From positions 20,960,907 through 21,024,906 of the forward strand of contig NW_020653851.1 in assembly GCF_003589595.1 (NCBI RefSeq): 64,000 nt of DNA. Direction: 5' to 3'. Below are positions 35,301 through 46,720 of this stretch, piece after piece. Below the pieces are notes generated by a model, which had not been told where the DNA came from, searched no databases, and worked only from the letters and a program-made list of their open reading frames with translations. The DNA comes from Hyposmocoma kahamanoa. Taxonomy: Eukaryota > Arthropoda > Insecta > Lepidoptera > Cosmopterigidae. A program made the translations under genes and the position numbers. Positions within the stretch are counted from its first letter, which is position 1. Every line of letters starts with the position of its first letter.

Positions 35301-36000
35301 TTGCGTTGCGTATTTAAGTTTCAGATTACATGATTGGTGTAGTTGTGTACCAGATTATGAAGTTACAATAATAAGCCGCACCCTTGAAGTAATAAAGGCA
35401 CATCTTTAAAATTACAACTTTTCAGGAGAGAGGCTTAAAAGTTCTACGATAAAAATTAGTCGATAACTTTCTTATGCTTATATAGAAGAGTTATAAAATT
35501 TCACATATACATAATTTGTATCATGTAGTTCATTATTTTTATGACTTTCATGTAATACGCTTGTATCTATAATCTTTTGTCACATCATCACATGTGGTGG
35601 TAGAAAATAATGCAATAAATTCTTAAATGACGTGTGAGTTCGGTTATAAATAGAAAAATAGTGTTATCTAAAAAGAATGATATCCAATTGTATGGGTGGA
35701 TGATATAAAGGGATTTTTATTATTATTGATGTTAGGTTTATATTTGGCCACAATGTTATTTGATGAATGTGGACGAAGATGGTACAGTCACGTGTTTTAA
35801 TGTATATATAGGATGTGAAATTGCAATCAAATCGAGACGATCCAATGGACACTACGCCAACTTAATTTCTGTTCTATAATCTGCTTTTAACGCAAACAGC
35901 CTTAATTAATTTACTACTATTATACTCCCCGAATTTTGTGGAAAAAAAAAGAAACAAAAAGTGAAAATCGGTAAAAAACAAAAAAAGAACTTTGAGAAAA

Positions 36001-36124
36001 AAGAAACAAAACACAAAATAAAAAAAATCGAAATAATCTCCGGAAATGAAATTATACATTACATTCTAAAGTATAATTTCAATTCCGGAGACTTTCGATT
36101 TTTTTATTATGTGTTTTGTTTCTT
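36001..36124. repeat. long hairpin, about 55-bp arms
   Basis: The left arm AAGAAACAAAACACAAAATA ... TCTCCGGAAATGAAATTATA C is inverted at 36070-36124 with few mismatches; the loop is about 12 bases. It could be a MITE or an inverted tandem duplication. Confidence 0.8.
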
Positions 36125-36214
36125 AGGCATATAACTTAAAATAAACAATATTTTGGTTTGCACAGATTATTATTTTATGAAAATATATTGCTATTTTTTT
36201 ATGTTTTTTTTTTG

Positions 36215-36415
36215 TTCATAATATAAGCGCGTATTGCCTTCCATCTCTCCAGATGGAAAGTGACGATGAGGTCGGCAATTGAGCATGCACACCTAACTAA
36301 TGCCTATTCACTTTCGTCTTGAAAAGGCCCAAGTTATAACGTTCAGGGAATAAGTTTGCAGGCAAGGAATTCTACTTCGTTCCTTTCCGTTCGCCTCTTA
36401 AATGTTACGTTTTAT
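36215..36415. repeat. family K repeat, partial
   Basis: CTCCAGATGGAAAGTGACGA TGAGGTCGG and TAATGCCTATTCACTTTCGT align with 17.3 kb. Confidence 0.68.
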
Positions 36416-38119
36416 TATCTATTATTTATTTATATTTAATAAGAAGGTCGAAATTTTAATGTATGTAATGTAATTTACGCTAGAGATTGCACATGCTTGC
36501 CTCGAAATGTGTAAGAATAAATACAAAGTGTAAGGTAACATGAAGGCAAATATTACCTTTTGCACAGTAAAATATTACAGTTATAAGTAACCGATCCATC
36601 ATATTCGTGTTATCAATAAAAACATATACGTTATTCTTACCGCAATATTTCTTTCCTTGTAAAAAATGTACAGTCCTGTTTCAGAAAACAAAGAAAAGTT
36701 TTCATCAAGACATTCTACCACCAGTAAAATATACGGCACTTCAAGTAAGAAATAGAAAACTACTCCTAACGCCATACATGTAAGGTACATATTCGTTCAA
36801 CAAAGGTATTAGATTTCCACCCTCTCAAATCATTGTCAAGGCTGGAAAATATTTACCAACATCTGAAACAAAACACTACGCAACAAAAAACTTAATTAAC
36901 TAAATACCTGATAGTCTTCTAACTGTTGTTCCGTAAAAGTCACAACTTTGTTCCCCATTCCTATGAGTCCGTTTATTTACTAGTAAAAATGTATAGAAAA
37001 AAGTATGAAAGCAACCTATTGTCGCGATGGCTGTAAAATACTGGCCGCAAGCGTTGGGATTGGGCGGGTCCATAGAGCAACATATAGGACAGATACGACG
37101 TGTCAAGGCTTTGCGTGCTGAATTAAACCTAACGTTGATTAAGAGTGTGAATTCTAGCGATGTAAAACCTTTTAAAATAATTACTTACATAAGTGTTGTT
37201 CTTACCGCTTACTATTGCGTGTTCTCTGTTGAAAAGCCTATTCCATTTATTCATTTCATTAAGCAATTTGGTTTATTCAAATCAACAACACGACAATGGT
37301 TTACGACTTCGCTGTTCTAATAATTTTATGTGTATAATCATGAAACCTATCTATTATTATTATATTAATCATTGAAAATTATTTCGTACATTTCTCATAG
37401 GTAGCGCTACAGCAAAAAAATATTACAATCAATGTGTGCATAATATCATACTTTATATTTTAGTATGCCTTTATTTAACTCTCAAGTTGCCATATGACCA
37501 ATGTTTATTTACTGTTGTTAATTTATACTTTACAGTATAAATGTCAATTGTCTAAATAAGAATAAAACTTAGTGTTTCCCATCCTCTTAAAATATTACAT
37601 ATTTTGTAAATGCCAGTTAGCTCAGTACATTTACTGCAGTCGTAGCATATAGTTGAAATGGCATTGTAACACGCAGAGAAAAACTTCCAATCATTTAAAA
37701 ATATATTATTCGTAATGCACTGACAAGTTCAGAGCATTTGTGCACTACATCTGAGTCCTTTTAGTTTCGAAATGTCACTGGGATAATTTTATCTCTAGGA
37801 CTTAGTGCACAAGCGACATTCGAAGTGAGTACGCGTTTTTTAGTTTTGTGTAGTCTCGGATTCGGAACGAATAAGATTCGGATGCAGTTCGCAAACGTGA
37901 TTAGTGGCAAATCTTTCCTTAGATAGTATCTCGGTGGACAACTGTCCACATTACATGTCCCAATAAATAAATAGTTATTTATTTTAAATAAAGTGCAGCA
38001 CGTGGTTGAAATGGGCACAGAAGTATCTAAATGTGTATGTTAGTTTATATGTATGGTAAGACCGTACAACATTGTTAAAAAAAAACATTTGAATAATTAA
38101 TAATCTCAGTACAGAGTAC
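36416..38119. other. unassigned, two weak exon-like frames
   Basis: A minus frame at 36640-36790 reads MYLTCMALGVVFYFLLEVPY ILLVVECLDE and ends at a good donor GCG/GTAAGA; it is membrane-like. Another minus frame at 37015-37106 reads RRICPICCSMDPPNPNACGQ YFTA. Neither can be joined to other exons or named. Confidence 0.25.
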
Positions 38120-38500
38120 TAAAAAAACCGACCTCAAAAGTACGTGGTATTACGTCTATTTGCCAAGTTTTATTGAAATATCCCCTAGTTCGCTACTATA
38201 CAGGACTTGACTCTGGAGATAATAAAAATCGGTTCTCAAAGTATATTGAGAGAAAAACGCCTTGAATTGGAGATATAGCAAAATCAACCATTAAAATAAT
38301 TGCTCCTAAATTAAAGTTAGGCGCTATTTATAAAAATGAATCTTCATGCGTGCACAGCCACCCTCAGAGGTGGATGATTTTCTTCAAAATAAAATGGGAC
38401 CAATAATGAAGTACCCCCTTTCCATCAAAAAAAGAATTATGAAAATCGATTCACGAATACCGGAGTTATCGCGTAACATACATACAAAAAAAAAGAGCTG
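38120..38500. repeat. related repeat fragment
   Basis: AAAAAACCGACCTCAAAAGT, TTGCCAAGTTTTATTGAAAT, GAGGTGGATGATTTTCTTCA and CATACATACAAAAAAAAAGA resemble the 15.0-kb repeat in inverted or partial form. Confidence 0.5.
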
Positions 38501-38889
38501 AGAGAGAAATAAACAGTATTACTTACCGTGGTTAAAAACTACTAAAATTGCCGTTGATTGTAATTTCCGTATCATTTTTAATATTTACCTACAATACGAT
38601 AGTATAATAGGTCGCTTAGCATCGTCTTTACAACTACAACTAATCTATGGCGATGGTTGGGCGAGTCGTCTGAGGTCACCGCGCCTCTGTTTCTCGCAAT
38701 GATGATAATTAGATACTTTTATATATCTTCGACTATACTATATCTTTTATCTTTTATGTACTATTATTTTTTATTATTTCGTTATCGTATTTGTATTGTA
38801 CATATTCAAGAAACGAAGCAAGAAAACAATAATATATGAAGTAGATGGATAGGTTTGTTAACAAAAACAAAAAAAGACATATATACTTA

Positions 38890-38950
38890 CGCGATTTATT
38901 CGAAAAATTTGTTTCATTTCCTATGTGCAACAATCGCGAAAACATACTCG
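38890..38950 (+). mobile_element. family F end
   Basis: GCGATTTATTCGAAAAATTT GTTTCATTTCCTATGTGCAA CAATCGCGAAAAC matches one end of family F. Confidence 0.6.
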
Positions 38951-39222
38951 ATTCATATTTTTTTTTGTGGAATAAAATGGTTATGATTTAGATTATAAAC
39001 TGTCTAATCATCCTTTGTCCTAAACAGCATTGATCTGCAACGCTGATTTGCAAAAATAAACATTATAAACACTACGTAAAAAGTAAATACCAAGTAAATT
39101 ATTTCGACGTCGTCTCTTACTAGAGTAGGCACCTAACAAAGTTCAGTTGTGAAAGTGACTTTAATTCGGTTACTTTACCAAATAGACTCGAAAATTCGCC
39201 GCCACTGTCACCAGCTCCGACA

Positions 39223-39294
39223 GCCGTGATCGTCTAGTGGTTAGGACCCTACGTTGTGGCCGTAGTAACCCAGGTTCGAATCCTGGTCACGGCA
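39223..39294 (+). tRNA. tRNA-His: tRNA-His (GTG), copy 1
   Basis: A 72-nt cloverleaf with acceptor GCCGTGA/TCACGGC, discriminator A, D-arm box A, anticodon loop TTGTGGC with GTG at 39256-39258 closed by CTACG/CGTAG, and box B GGTTCGAATCC. There is no encoded G-1, as expected for eukaryotic tRNA-His, where it is added after transcription. Pol III terminator T8 lies at 39320-39327. The trailer GTGATTCACTGTCACGGCGG repeats the acceptor 3' strand. The mature sequence is identical to the four minus-strand copies. The 5' flank matches that of copy 5, so these two are inverted duplicates. Confidence 0.97.
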
Positions 39295-39486
39295 GTGATT
39301 CACTGTCACGGCGGAGTTATTTTTTTTCTTTACTTTTTGACACTCATGGCATCATAGACTTTGTTTAGGACCTACATTACAATTTAAAAAATCTCGATTT
39401 AAGTTACATTCCGTTCTATATACATTTTACAGTTTTAATTGTAAAATTGTAAGCTGACGATCGGCAAGTGATATGTAAAACGATAT

Positions 39487-39722
39487 TTTTTTTATGTTGT
39501 CAAATGTAGGAGGTATAAGCCGTGCGCATGGTGGTAACCGACACGCCTGTCAAATAGCAAAGATCTAAGGGATACTGCCTCTGCGCCTTTCACCCTGAGA
39601 CATAAGTTGGCAATTCCCATATTCTTATAATTTTACTAGCACTTAGAAATACTGTCACCTTCAAAACTGAAGGTGACAGTATTTCCCTGGCCGACCTCTT
39701 TCACAAAGAGCTCTACTGCTTA
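39487..39722 (-). repeat. family A repeat, diverged
   Basis: GGTGGTAACCGACACGCCTG to CAAAGAGCTCTACTGCT, beside tRNA-His copy 1. Confidence 0.78.
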
Positions 39723-40440
39723 GCTCTATTGCTGTTATGTTTAAGTCGATTTATATTCCGAGATATTAAATGACATTCGTAGTCAAGAACTAGGCTGATT
39801 AATAAATCTCGATTTACACTATTGTGCAAATCGAGAATTCTTTCATTGTGACCTACATACACAATGTCTATGACGTCATGGTCATTTACCTAAAGAAAAA
39901 ATAATGCCGCCGCGACGGCGAATGAGTTATTTTTTTCCCTTCAAAGGTTTGACACTATACAGCCAAGTCTTGGTGAATTTATTTTTTCTTCATATTCCAT
40001 TAATTAGTATATAGGCATTAAGTCTCGTCTTCGGTGGGTCATACCAGATTGGGGAAAAGTTCCAATTCCGGATAAAATTTCAATTCCAAGGATACGTCAA
40101 ATCCAATGATCGTCAATTCCGAGTATTTTGTCAAATGAATCACAGTATGACAAATAAGTTGACGCATTCACTAGTATCTAACATTGTAAATGGCAAAGGT
40201 AATGAATAGTATATATATATATTAATAAAATGCATATTATGGTGGTGAAAAAATAAGCCCGGTTTTAACTGACTACCGTACGTCAGGCATTATGAGTTTT
40301 GACATTACCAATTTGTTACTGCTATTTTAATTTCAAATTTTATTTTGACTATTATGTGAATTTTAAATTCCTTAAATTTGAAATAAAATTTTGTATTTCG
40401 AAATTTCTGTTGTATGGTACCAACAACGATGACAAGAACT

Positions 40441-40735
40441 TTTTTTATAACATCAAATGACGGGACGAACAAGTTGTGCGCCTAACGGTAAGCTATACGC
40501 GTGTCCATAACAGTTACGCTGCCACTCAGAGCTTTAAATTGCAAAGATCTGAAGGGCACTACCACGTCACCCTGAGACATAAGTTGACAAATCCCTTGTG
40601 CTGTAATTTCACCAGCACCCTTACCCTTCAAAACCGGAACACAATAATGCTGACATTACTGTTTGGCGGCAGAAATAGATAAGGTGGCAGTACCTCTCTG
40701 GACGAATTTTTTCACAAGGACCTGTACTGCTACTG
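40441..40735 (-). repeat. family A repeat
   Basis: Full length, from TTTTTTTATAACATCAAATG to CTGTACTGCTACTG. Confidence 0.87.
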
Positions 40736-40893
40736 CTCTTTTACAATTGAGTGATTTTTAGCATTCTAAAGCAATGTTTATAAAATCATCTAAATTCCAA
40801 AAGACTTAAGGTCTTTTGTACCTGAGATGTAAAGAAACTTAAGTGCTAGATAGTAGATAATTTTTACAACAGAAAGTTTTAAAGAGATTAAGT

Positions 40894-41054
40894 GTCGTAT
40901 TCTAGAACTCTATTCAATGCTCAAGTCAGGATTTGAGTATGGTTTAGAGCACTCGAGATCATACTCAAGTCCTTGCCATTAAGGTCGTATTTCCAGTGCT
41001 TGTGAATCCAGTGCAATCCTGACTTGAGCATTGAGTAGAGTTCTATAATACGAC
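40894..41054. mobile_element. foldback MITE, 161 bp
   Basis: About 40-bp inverted arms: GTCGTATTCTAGAACTCTAT at the left, mirrored at the right by ATAATACGAC preceded by AGAGTTCT and AATCCTGACTTGAGCATTGA. It lies between the empty and filled Harbinger sites. Confidence 0.8.
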
Positions 41055-41177
41055 CCTGATACTCTTAAATAGGCATTTAAAATCTATCTTTCATATGAAA
41101 TATGTAAAAACAAAAGACGATCGGACTTCGTGTCCTTTACCATAGCATGATTTTTATGCATTCTACAGTAATGTTTA

Positions 41178-41465
41178 AGCGCAGGCCACACCGCGGACGA
41201 AATTAAGCTAACTTAGCTCACGTAGCCGGGGCATTTTTCATACTTCGCTTCACACCGCGAACTAAGCTAACCGAGCCAACTAAACTAACCCAACGATCCC
41301 GCAAAGCTATGTAAAATATGATGCTCTTCTGCCGCTCTGCGACCCCATACGTATCCATAGTGCAGCACGTCACAACTTACTACGTATTTTCCTAGCTTAG
41401 TTTTGCATGCAACTACGTGAGTTAAGCGCAGTTAGCTTAGCTTCGTTCGCGATGTGGCTTGCGCT
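41178..41465. mobile_element. PIF/Harbinger-type MITE, 288 bp
   Basis: Ends AGCGCAGGCCACACCGCG and the inverted CGATGTGGCTTGCGCT, flanked by TTA (41175-41177, 41466-41468). The flanking sequence without insertion exists at 40754-40810, which confirms the edges. Confidence 0.88.
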
Positions 41466-41569
41466 TTATAAAAACCATCTAAATTCCAAAACTTGGACTT
41501 AAAGTCTAAAAGACTAGAGAAGAGTCAGAAAGAGCGGTGACCGTTAGTCTAGTCAGCCAGTCAGTCTAA

Positions 41570-41815
41570 TGATTTGATCTATTGGCTCTCTAGCAGAGGC
41601 TTTGGGTTCGAATTCAGGCTCGCACCTCTAGTTTCTCGGAATTTATGTGCGAAATTTCATATGAAATTTACTGATGAAGGAAAACATCGTAATCAAACCT
41701 GCGCATCGACGAAGGTTCACAACCCTTATAAAACGTGTGGCCTAAACCCTCATCTGAGGGTAGACCCATGCCCAGCAATGGGACTTATAAATAGGTTGAT
41801 GTATAAATAGATGAT
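41570..41815 (+). mobile_element. SINE with RTE-like tail (Metulj-like)
   Basis: GGGTTCGAATTC box B, GGAATTTATGTGCGAAATTT, GAAGGAAAACATCGT and a tail CCCATGCCCAGCAATGGGAC then GATGATGATGG. This resembles the Metulj-type SINEs of butterflies; name given from memory. Confidence 0.75.
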
Positions 41816-42432
41816 GATGGTGAAGAGTTCAAATAATAATAATTAAGGCACACTGAGTTTAGAAATTTAATATATCAATGCAGAAAGGTTTGTTTTATTC
41901 GGTACAAAAGTTAAGACGCGCCGTGTTAATAAGTTCCGAAATGTTTATGGGATTTATTAAATTTGGTAGCTGCCTCATTACACGCTATGTCGAAACTTTT
42001 TTTATAGGAAATTATTTATAGAGACCAAAAGTAATTTGGAACTAAAATTTTATTCAAAATCGTATGGTTTATATAACGTAAATAATATACGTAGTCTGCA
42101 TCACGTGCGGGAATGAGAATTATCCTTTTTATATATTCATCCATTTCGTGGCACTAACTTTATGTCGACTGTAAAATAAATAATAAAATAGTGCACGAGA
42201 CGAAAATGTGCTGTAAAACTTTTTCGATTTTTATGGAATAAAGTTTGAATAAATCTTTAAAAATAATATTTTCAATACCTTTTCGAATGCTCATGCTTTG
42301 AAATAGTTATTTTTGATACAAGTGCGGAAAGTTAGTCGTTATTCACGAGTCTCGAGGCTTCTTGGCCCGAGCTAGAGGCGACGCGACGGTCAAGACTCGA
42401 GACAAGTGAAAATGACAAATCCGCACGTGTAT

Positions 42433-42648
42433 AACAATAATAATAACGCACACACTCAACATGGCCCCGCACTAGGGAAATCCTGTGTCGCGGGTGCTAT
42501 GGACACACACATAGACTACCACAAATTACACCCAAACTCACGAGAGAAATAAATGTAGGCCATATAAATATTTCTTCCGGCCCGGGAATCCAACCTGGGA
42601 CCTCTGCGTGGCAGTCCGTAATGGTAACCGTTCGGCCACGGAGGCAGT
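42433..42648 (-). mobile_element. SINE D with target-site duplication
   Basis: Full-length. Flanked by CGTGTAT on both sides (42426-42432, 42649-42655). The paralogous unfilled sequence CCGCACGTGTATCAAACG is at 33355-33372. Confidence 0.93.
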
Positions 42649-43269
42649 CGTGTATCAAATAACCTTTTTGAATACATTTGCGAAAAAACTGCATTGAAAG
42701 TAAAATAAAACAGTATTAAAAAAAACTCATTTTGTTTCTTTGTCTGATAAAAATTCAGAGTACTATGGCAACTGTTGCCAGTATTCAGCCACATTAAAAT
42801 GACTATTGTAGTGGCGAGCCGCGCAGCGGTCTCGCGTAATACTCACCTCCGGTCATTGTTAATACTCAACCAGCCATCTTCATGGAAAATATTTTGGTAT
42901 TTTTAAATGTAACCCGTTGTTTTTATAAAACACCTATGCAATTTAAACAAATAAGATGTTTGTAAGTAAATATAAGTTTTCATGACGAATGACTTATGTC
43001 ACAAAGCACATAAATATTAAATAAATATACAACCTCTTTAGTTCTATGTTTAAGACTTGAAACAAATGTAAATAAAAAAAAAATGGTAAAAGTAAAAAGC
43101 ACTGGTGCGAAAAATTCAACTTTCGGCACGACTTGTAGTACGAAAAATACCACGTTTTGAGCAACTGTATTAAAAAGAAAGTATTGTTGTTTTACGTAAG
43201 TTCTCGTAAAATTGTATCAAGTAATTTTGATTATTAATTAAATTTGCAAAATAAAAACATAGTTCCGCC

Positions 43270-43400
43270 GCGACAGTGACTATGCCGCTTAGATCTTTGC
43301 GATTTATAGCGTTGAGTGACATTGTTGTAATTGTTGTGGGTTGTGAATAGGCGTTTCGCTTACCATCAAGCGAACGACTGGTTTGTCATAAAAAAAAATT
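43270..43400 (+). repeat. family A repeat, tail half
   Basis: GACTATGCCGCTTAGATCTT TGCGATTTATAG to GTCATAAAAAAAAATT. Confidence 0.75.
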
Positions 43401-44005
43401 GCATAATGATGGTTCTGAAAGTTGAGTACTGTGTTTAGGCCACAAGGTTTTGCCGAGTGGCCTAAATAATAGGTACGGTTTTTCGACGAGTCAATAACAT
43501 TATGAAACAGAAGCAAAATATTATTTATTTCGATTGTTAAGAATTCACGACAACAAACTCCAAACAAACGCTAAAAAACTGAAAACCAAAGAGATAGAAG
43601 TGGCCAATTACCGCTTATATTTTAAAAGGTTTATGGCCGGGACATAAGACCTTTAAGCCTATTTAAGCAATCAGGAGGCAGCGCAGCGTCCATAATCTTT
43701 GATATTTTAATTAGCAAATATACGACGTTCTTTTTTTGAAATGCATTACAGTTCTATGTACAGAACCATATTTTCGAGAAAATTTTCATTTCAATAGCAA
43801 GTATGTACCAATGACAATAGAATTTTGATTCAGAACTAAAAAGAGCGCCTTTGCGATATGTTTTTGAAATTATAATTGTCAGTACAGGAGTAGAAAAAAA
43901 TACTTTATATACAGAAAAGTAAGTTAAAATTCAGAATTTTTAATTGTAATATAGGCTATATAAAAAAACTAAAGAAAAAATAACTCCGCCGTGACAGTGA
44001 ATCAC

Positions 44006-44077
44006 TGCCGTGACCAGGATTCGAACCTGGGTTACTACGGCCACAACGTAGGGTCCTAACCACTAGACGATCACGGC
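44006..44077 (-). tRNA. tRNA-His: tRNA-His (GTG), copy 2
   Basis: Identical in the mature region to the copy at 39223-39294, including GTG anticodon and boxes A and B. The trailer with the duplicated acceptor strand is intact, and a short T6 terminator follows (A-run 43975-43980). The 5' flank shares AGCTCCGATA with copies 3 and 4, then diverges and runs into the N gap at 44163. Confidence 0.97.
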
Positions 44078-44162
44078 TATCGGAGCTGTTGACTACACTG
44101 GCGAAACTCCGAGTCTCTTTCAAGCGGCTGGCGAAATACGATCACTTACTTTCACAAAAAAT

Positions 44163-44562
44163 NNNNNNNNNNNNNNNNNNNNNNNNNNNNNNNNNNNNNN
44201 NNNNNNNNNNNNNNNNNNNNNNNNNNNNNNNNNNNNNNNNNNNNNNNNNNNNNNNNNNNNNNNNNNNNNNNNNNNNNNNNNNNNNNNNNNNNNNNNNNNN
44301 NNNNNNNNNNNNNNNNNNNNNNNNNNNNNNNNNNNNNNNNNNNNNNNNNNNNNNNNNNNNNNNNNNNNNNNNNNNNNNNNNNNNNNNNNNNNNNNNNNNN
44401 NNNNNNNNNNNNNNNNNNNNNNNNNNNNNNNNNNNNNNNNNNNNNNNNNNNNNNNNNNNNNNNNNNNNNNNNNNNNNNNNNNNNNNNNNNNNNNNNNNNN
44501 NNNNNNNNNNNNNNNNNNNNNNNNNNNNNNNNNNNNNNNNNNNNNNNNNNNNNNNNNNNNNN
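44163..44562. other. assembly gap, 400 N
   Basis: A run of 400 unknown bases between the flank of tRNA-His copy 2 and a family F end. Confidence 0.99.
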
Positions 44563-44574
44563 GCGATTTAAATC

Positions 44575-44632
44575 CGGAAAAATAGTTTCATTTTCTATGT
44601 GTAACAATCGCGAAAACCTAAGAACTCGATAT
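44575..44632 (+). mobile_element. family F end beside the N gap
   Basis: GCGATTTAAATCCGGAAAAA TAGTTTCATTTTC ... CAATCGCGAAAACCTAAG is the right end of family F. The left part is hidden in the gap. Confidence 0.65.
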
Positions 44633-44655
44633 TATTGCATTGGTTACTAACAATC

Positions 44656-44755
44656 ATCATCAACAGTATACACGCATCCACTGCTGAATATAAGCCTCCC
44701 CCTGAGCACGCCAACTCCCCCGGTCCTATGCCGCTCGCATCCAGCCGCTCCATTA
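44656..44755 (-). mobile_element. RTE-type LINE tail
   Basis: The minus strand reads GGCATAGGACCGGGGGAGTT and GAGGCTTATATTCAGCAGTG, the 3' UTR pattern of lepidopteran RTE elements, ending in a GATGATT tail. Confidence 0.7.
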
Positions 44756-44759
44756 ATAA

Positions 44760-45706
44760 TTAAAACAAAACAATATAGTTGTTTATTTTGCAAATTTTAC
44801 AGCTTTTCATTTTAATTATGATTTGTGGTCGAATTTATTTTCTCAAAAGAATTGTACATTCACTTAAATGAGAAACTTAAATATAGTAACATTACATAAG
44901 CTATAAACACAGTACGCCGTACGACAAGCGCTAAATGCATAAAATCTATGTAATACAAATATGATATTTTTTAAGAGGTGGAAGTTTTGACTCAACCAAC
45001 ATATCATACTGGACAAGAGTATCGTGCTTTCGCGCAAGCGTAGTCTACTCAGACCGGCAATAAATAGATGTATCAAGAAAAGTACATTCTTTAACTACAC
45101 ACCTAAATATCCAATTACAAAGTTTGACAGATTACAATTAATTATTAACTTTACATATAAAACGAATGCCAAACCTAACTTAAACTAAACTCATAACTAA
45201 AACATGCTTTAATAAGTTCAGTTTCAAAGAGCCAAGCGACGATGCGTGTATGTATGCTCTGTTTGTTTGTTTTTAGCTTAAAATTGGGGTGCTTCTTCGA
45301 AGAACCAATAGGCGTCTACGTTGCGTTTACCGAAATTCATTGTTTAATTAATATTCAGGACGTACCCTTAGCATAATAAAGTTAAGTGTGATCATACGTC
45401 ATAAATGTTTTTATCATACGAATGTCATAATACAGTGTGTAATCGTTAAGTGCGCCCAGGTGATTATTCAATAAATATAAGAGATATCAAAAGATTTAAA
45501 CTGATATAGAAGGTACGTTACCTAATAAGTAAATTGACATCACCACCACCATCACCATTTGACCAACTTCTGCTCTCCCGATTTTTTTCGTCTCATGCAA
45601 TGATCCTTTGACTGAGTCGATCAGCACTAAAAAAGACTCGGCTACGACAAGTGCAATTAGTTAGAAATATTGTCATTATTATATTGTATGTATGTTAGTC
45701 CTTAAG
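44760..45706. other. no gene seen
   Basis: AT-rich sequence between an RTE tail and SINE D. The CACCACCACCATCACCATTT stretch at 45540 is simple repeat. Confidence 0.5.
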
Positions 45707-45750
45707 GTATATAAGGCGTATAAGGTACATACGGTATATAAGGTATATAA

Positions 45751-45950
45751 CTGCCTCAGTGGCCGTACGGTTACCATGCTGAACTGCCACGCAGAGGTCC
45801 CAGGTTCGATTCCCGGGCCGGGAGAAATATTTGTACGGCCTACATTATTTCTCTCGTGAGTTTGGGTGTAATTTGTGGTTGTCTATGCCCATGGCACTCG
45901 CAACACAGGGTTTCCCTATGTTGAGTGTGTGCGTTATATTATTATTACTT
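45751..45950 (+). mobile_element. SINE D
   Basis: CTGCCTCAGTGGCCGTACGG head, intact box B GGTTCGATTCCCGGG, tail TTATATTATTATT. Preceded by a short GGTATATAA tandem repeat (45707-45750). Confidence 0.88.
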
Positions 45951-46289
45951 TCGATATCAGTTTAAAGCTTTTTGTTATCTCTTATATTTATGGAATAATC
46001 GCCTAGGCACACTTAATGATTATACCCTGTATACATGATACAAACTACATGAAACAAATTATGTATTGTGAAATTGTTATCGATTAATTCCGTTAGCAGA
46101 ATCGTCATTTTCCTGATGTGGCTCTATTTTTTATTTTATGTTATTGAATGTACAAAACAGTTTTGATTCAGTGGAACATAATTGAGATACAATTTAGGAC
46201 TTAAATTGAATAAACTTAATTCTTCAACATACACCGTTATTATACAATTCAAACAAATTTGAATAAAGACTAACCCTATTAATTTAACA

Positions 46290-46510
46290 ATATTAATGAG
46301 AAAGAAAGAAAGAAAGAAATTTATTCCGAAAATAAACTACAGCACAGTACATTCACGTTTTATTATTTAACATATAATAATACAATATAATTAGACGCTA
46401 CTTATTAATAAATAATTCGATTAATTAATTAAAATAATTGGTTGTAAATTAGTAGGAATGCTACGAAGACTGTCGTCGGAAACATCAATGAGACCTCCAT
46501 TATTAGTTTA
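46290..46510. repeat. duplicated composite, copy 1
   Basis: GAAAGAAAGAAAGAAATTTA, GTACATTCACGTTTTAT and AATTGGTTGTAAATTAGTAG GAATGCTAC, immediately followed by SINE D. Recurs at 57208-57408. Confidence 0.85.
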
Positions 46511-46720
46511 ACTACCTCCGTGGCCGAACGGTTATCTGCCACGCAGAGGTCCTAGGTTCGATTCCCGGGTCGGGAGAAATATTTGTATGGCTTACATTTA
46601 TTTCTCTCGTGAGTTTGAGTGTAATTTATGGTTATCAATATGTGTGTGTCTATGGCACCCACGACACAGGGTTTCCCTAGTGCGGGGCTATGTTGGGTGT
46701 GTGTGTTATTATTATAATTA
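46511..46720 (+). mobile_element. SINE D, 10-bp head deletion
   Basis: CTCCGTGGCCGAACGGTTAT joined to CTGCCACGCAG. Part of a composite that recurs at 57.2-57.6 kb. Confidence 0.88.

Larger units (their letters stand above)
42302..43895. repeat. large duplicated segment, copy 2 (order Y-Z-X)
   Basis: Same three blocks as 32825-33965 and same strand, but X follows instead of preceding. Y is interrupted by a SINE D, and a family A tail lies between Z and X. Confidence 0.85.

Noticed and set aside
37027..37320. 97-residue plus frame MAVKYWPQALGLGGSIEQ
   Set aside because: Only the first third has balanced composition; no domain or splice context supports it.
44089..44607. Open frames of 150-160 residues across the first N run
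   Set aside because: They are open only because N codons cannot be stops; the real sequence around the gap is noncoding.
46511..46580. SINE D head as a tRNA gene
   Set aside because: It carries a 10-bp deletion and continues into the SINE body.
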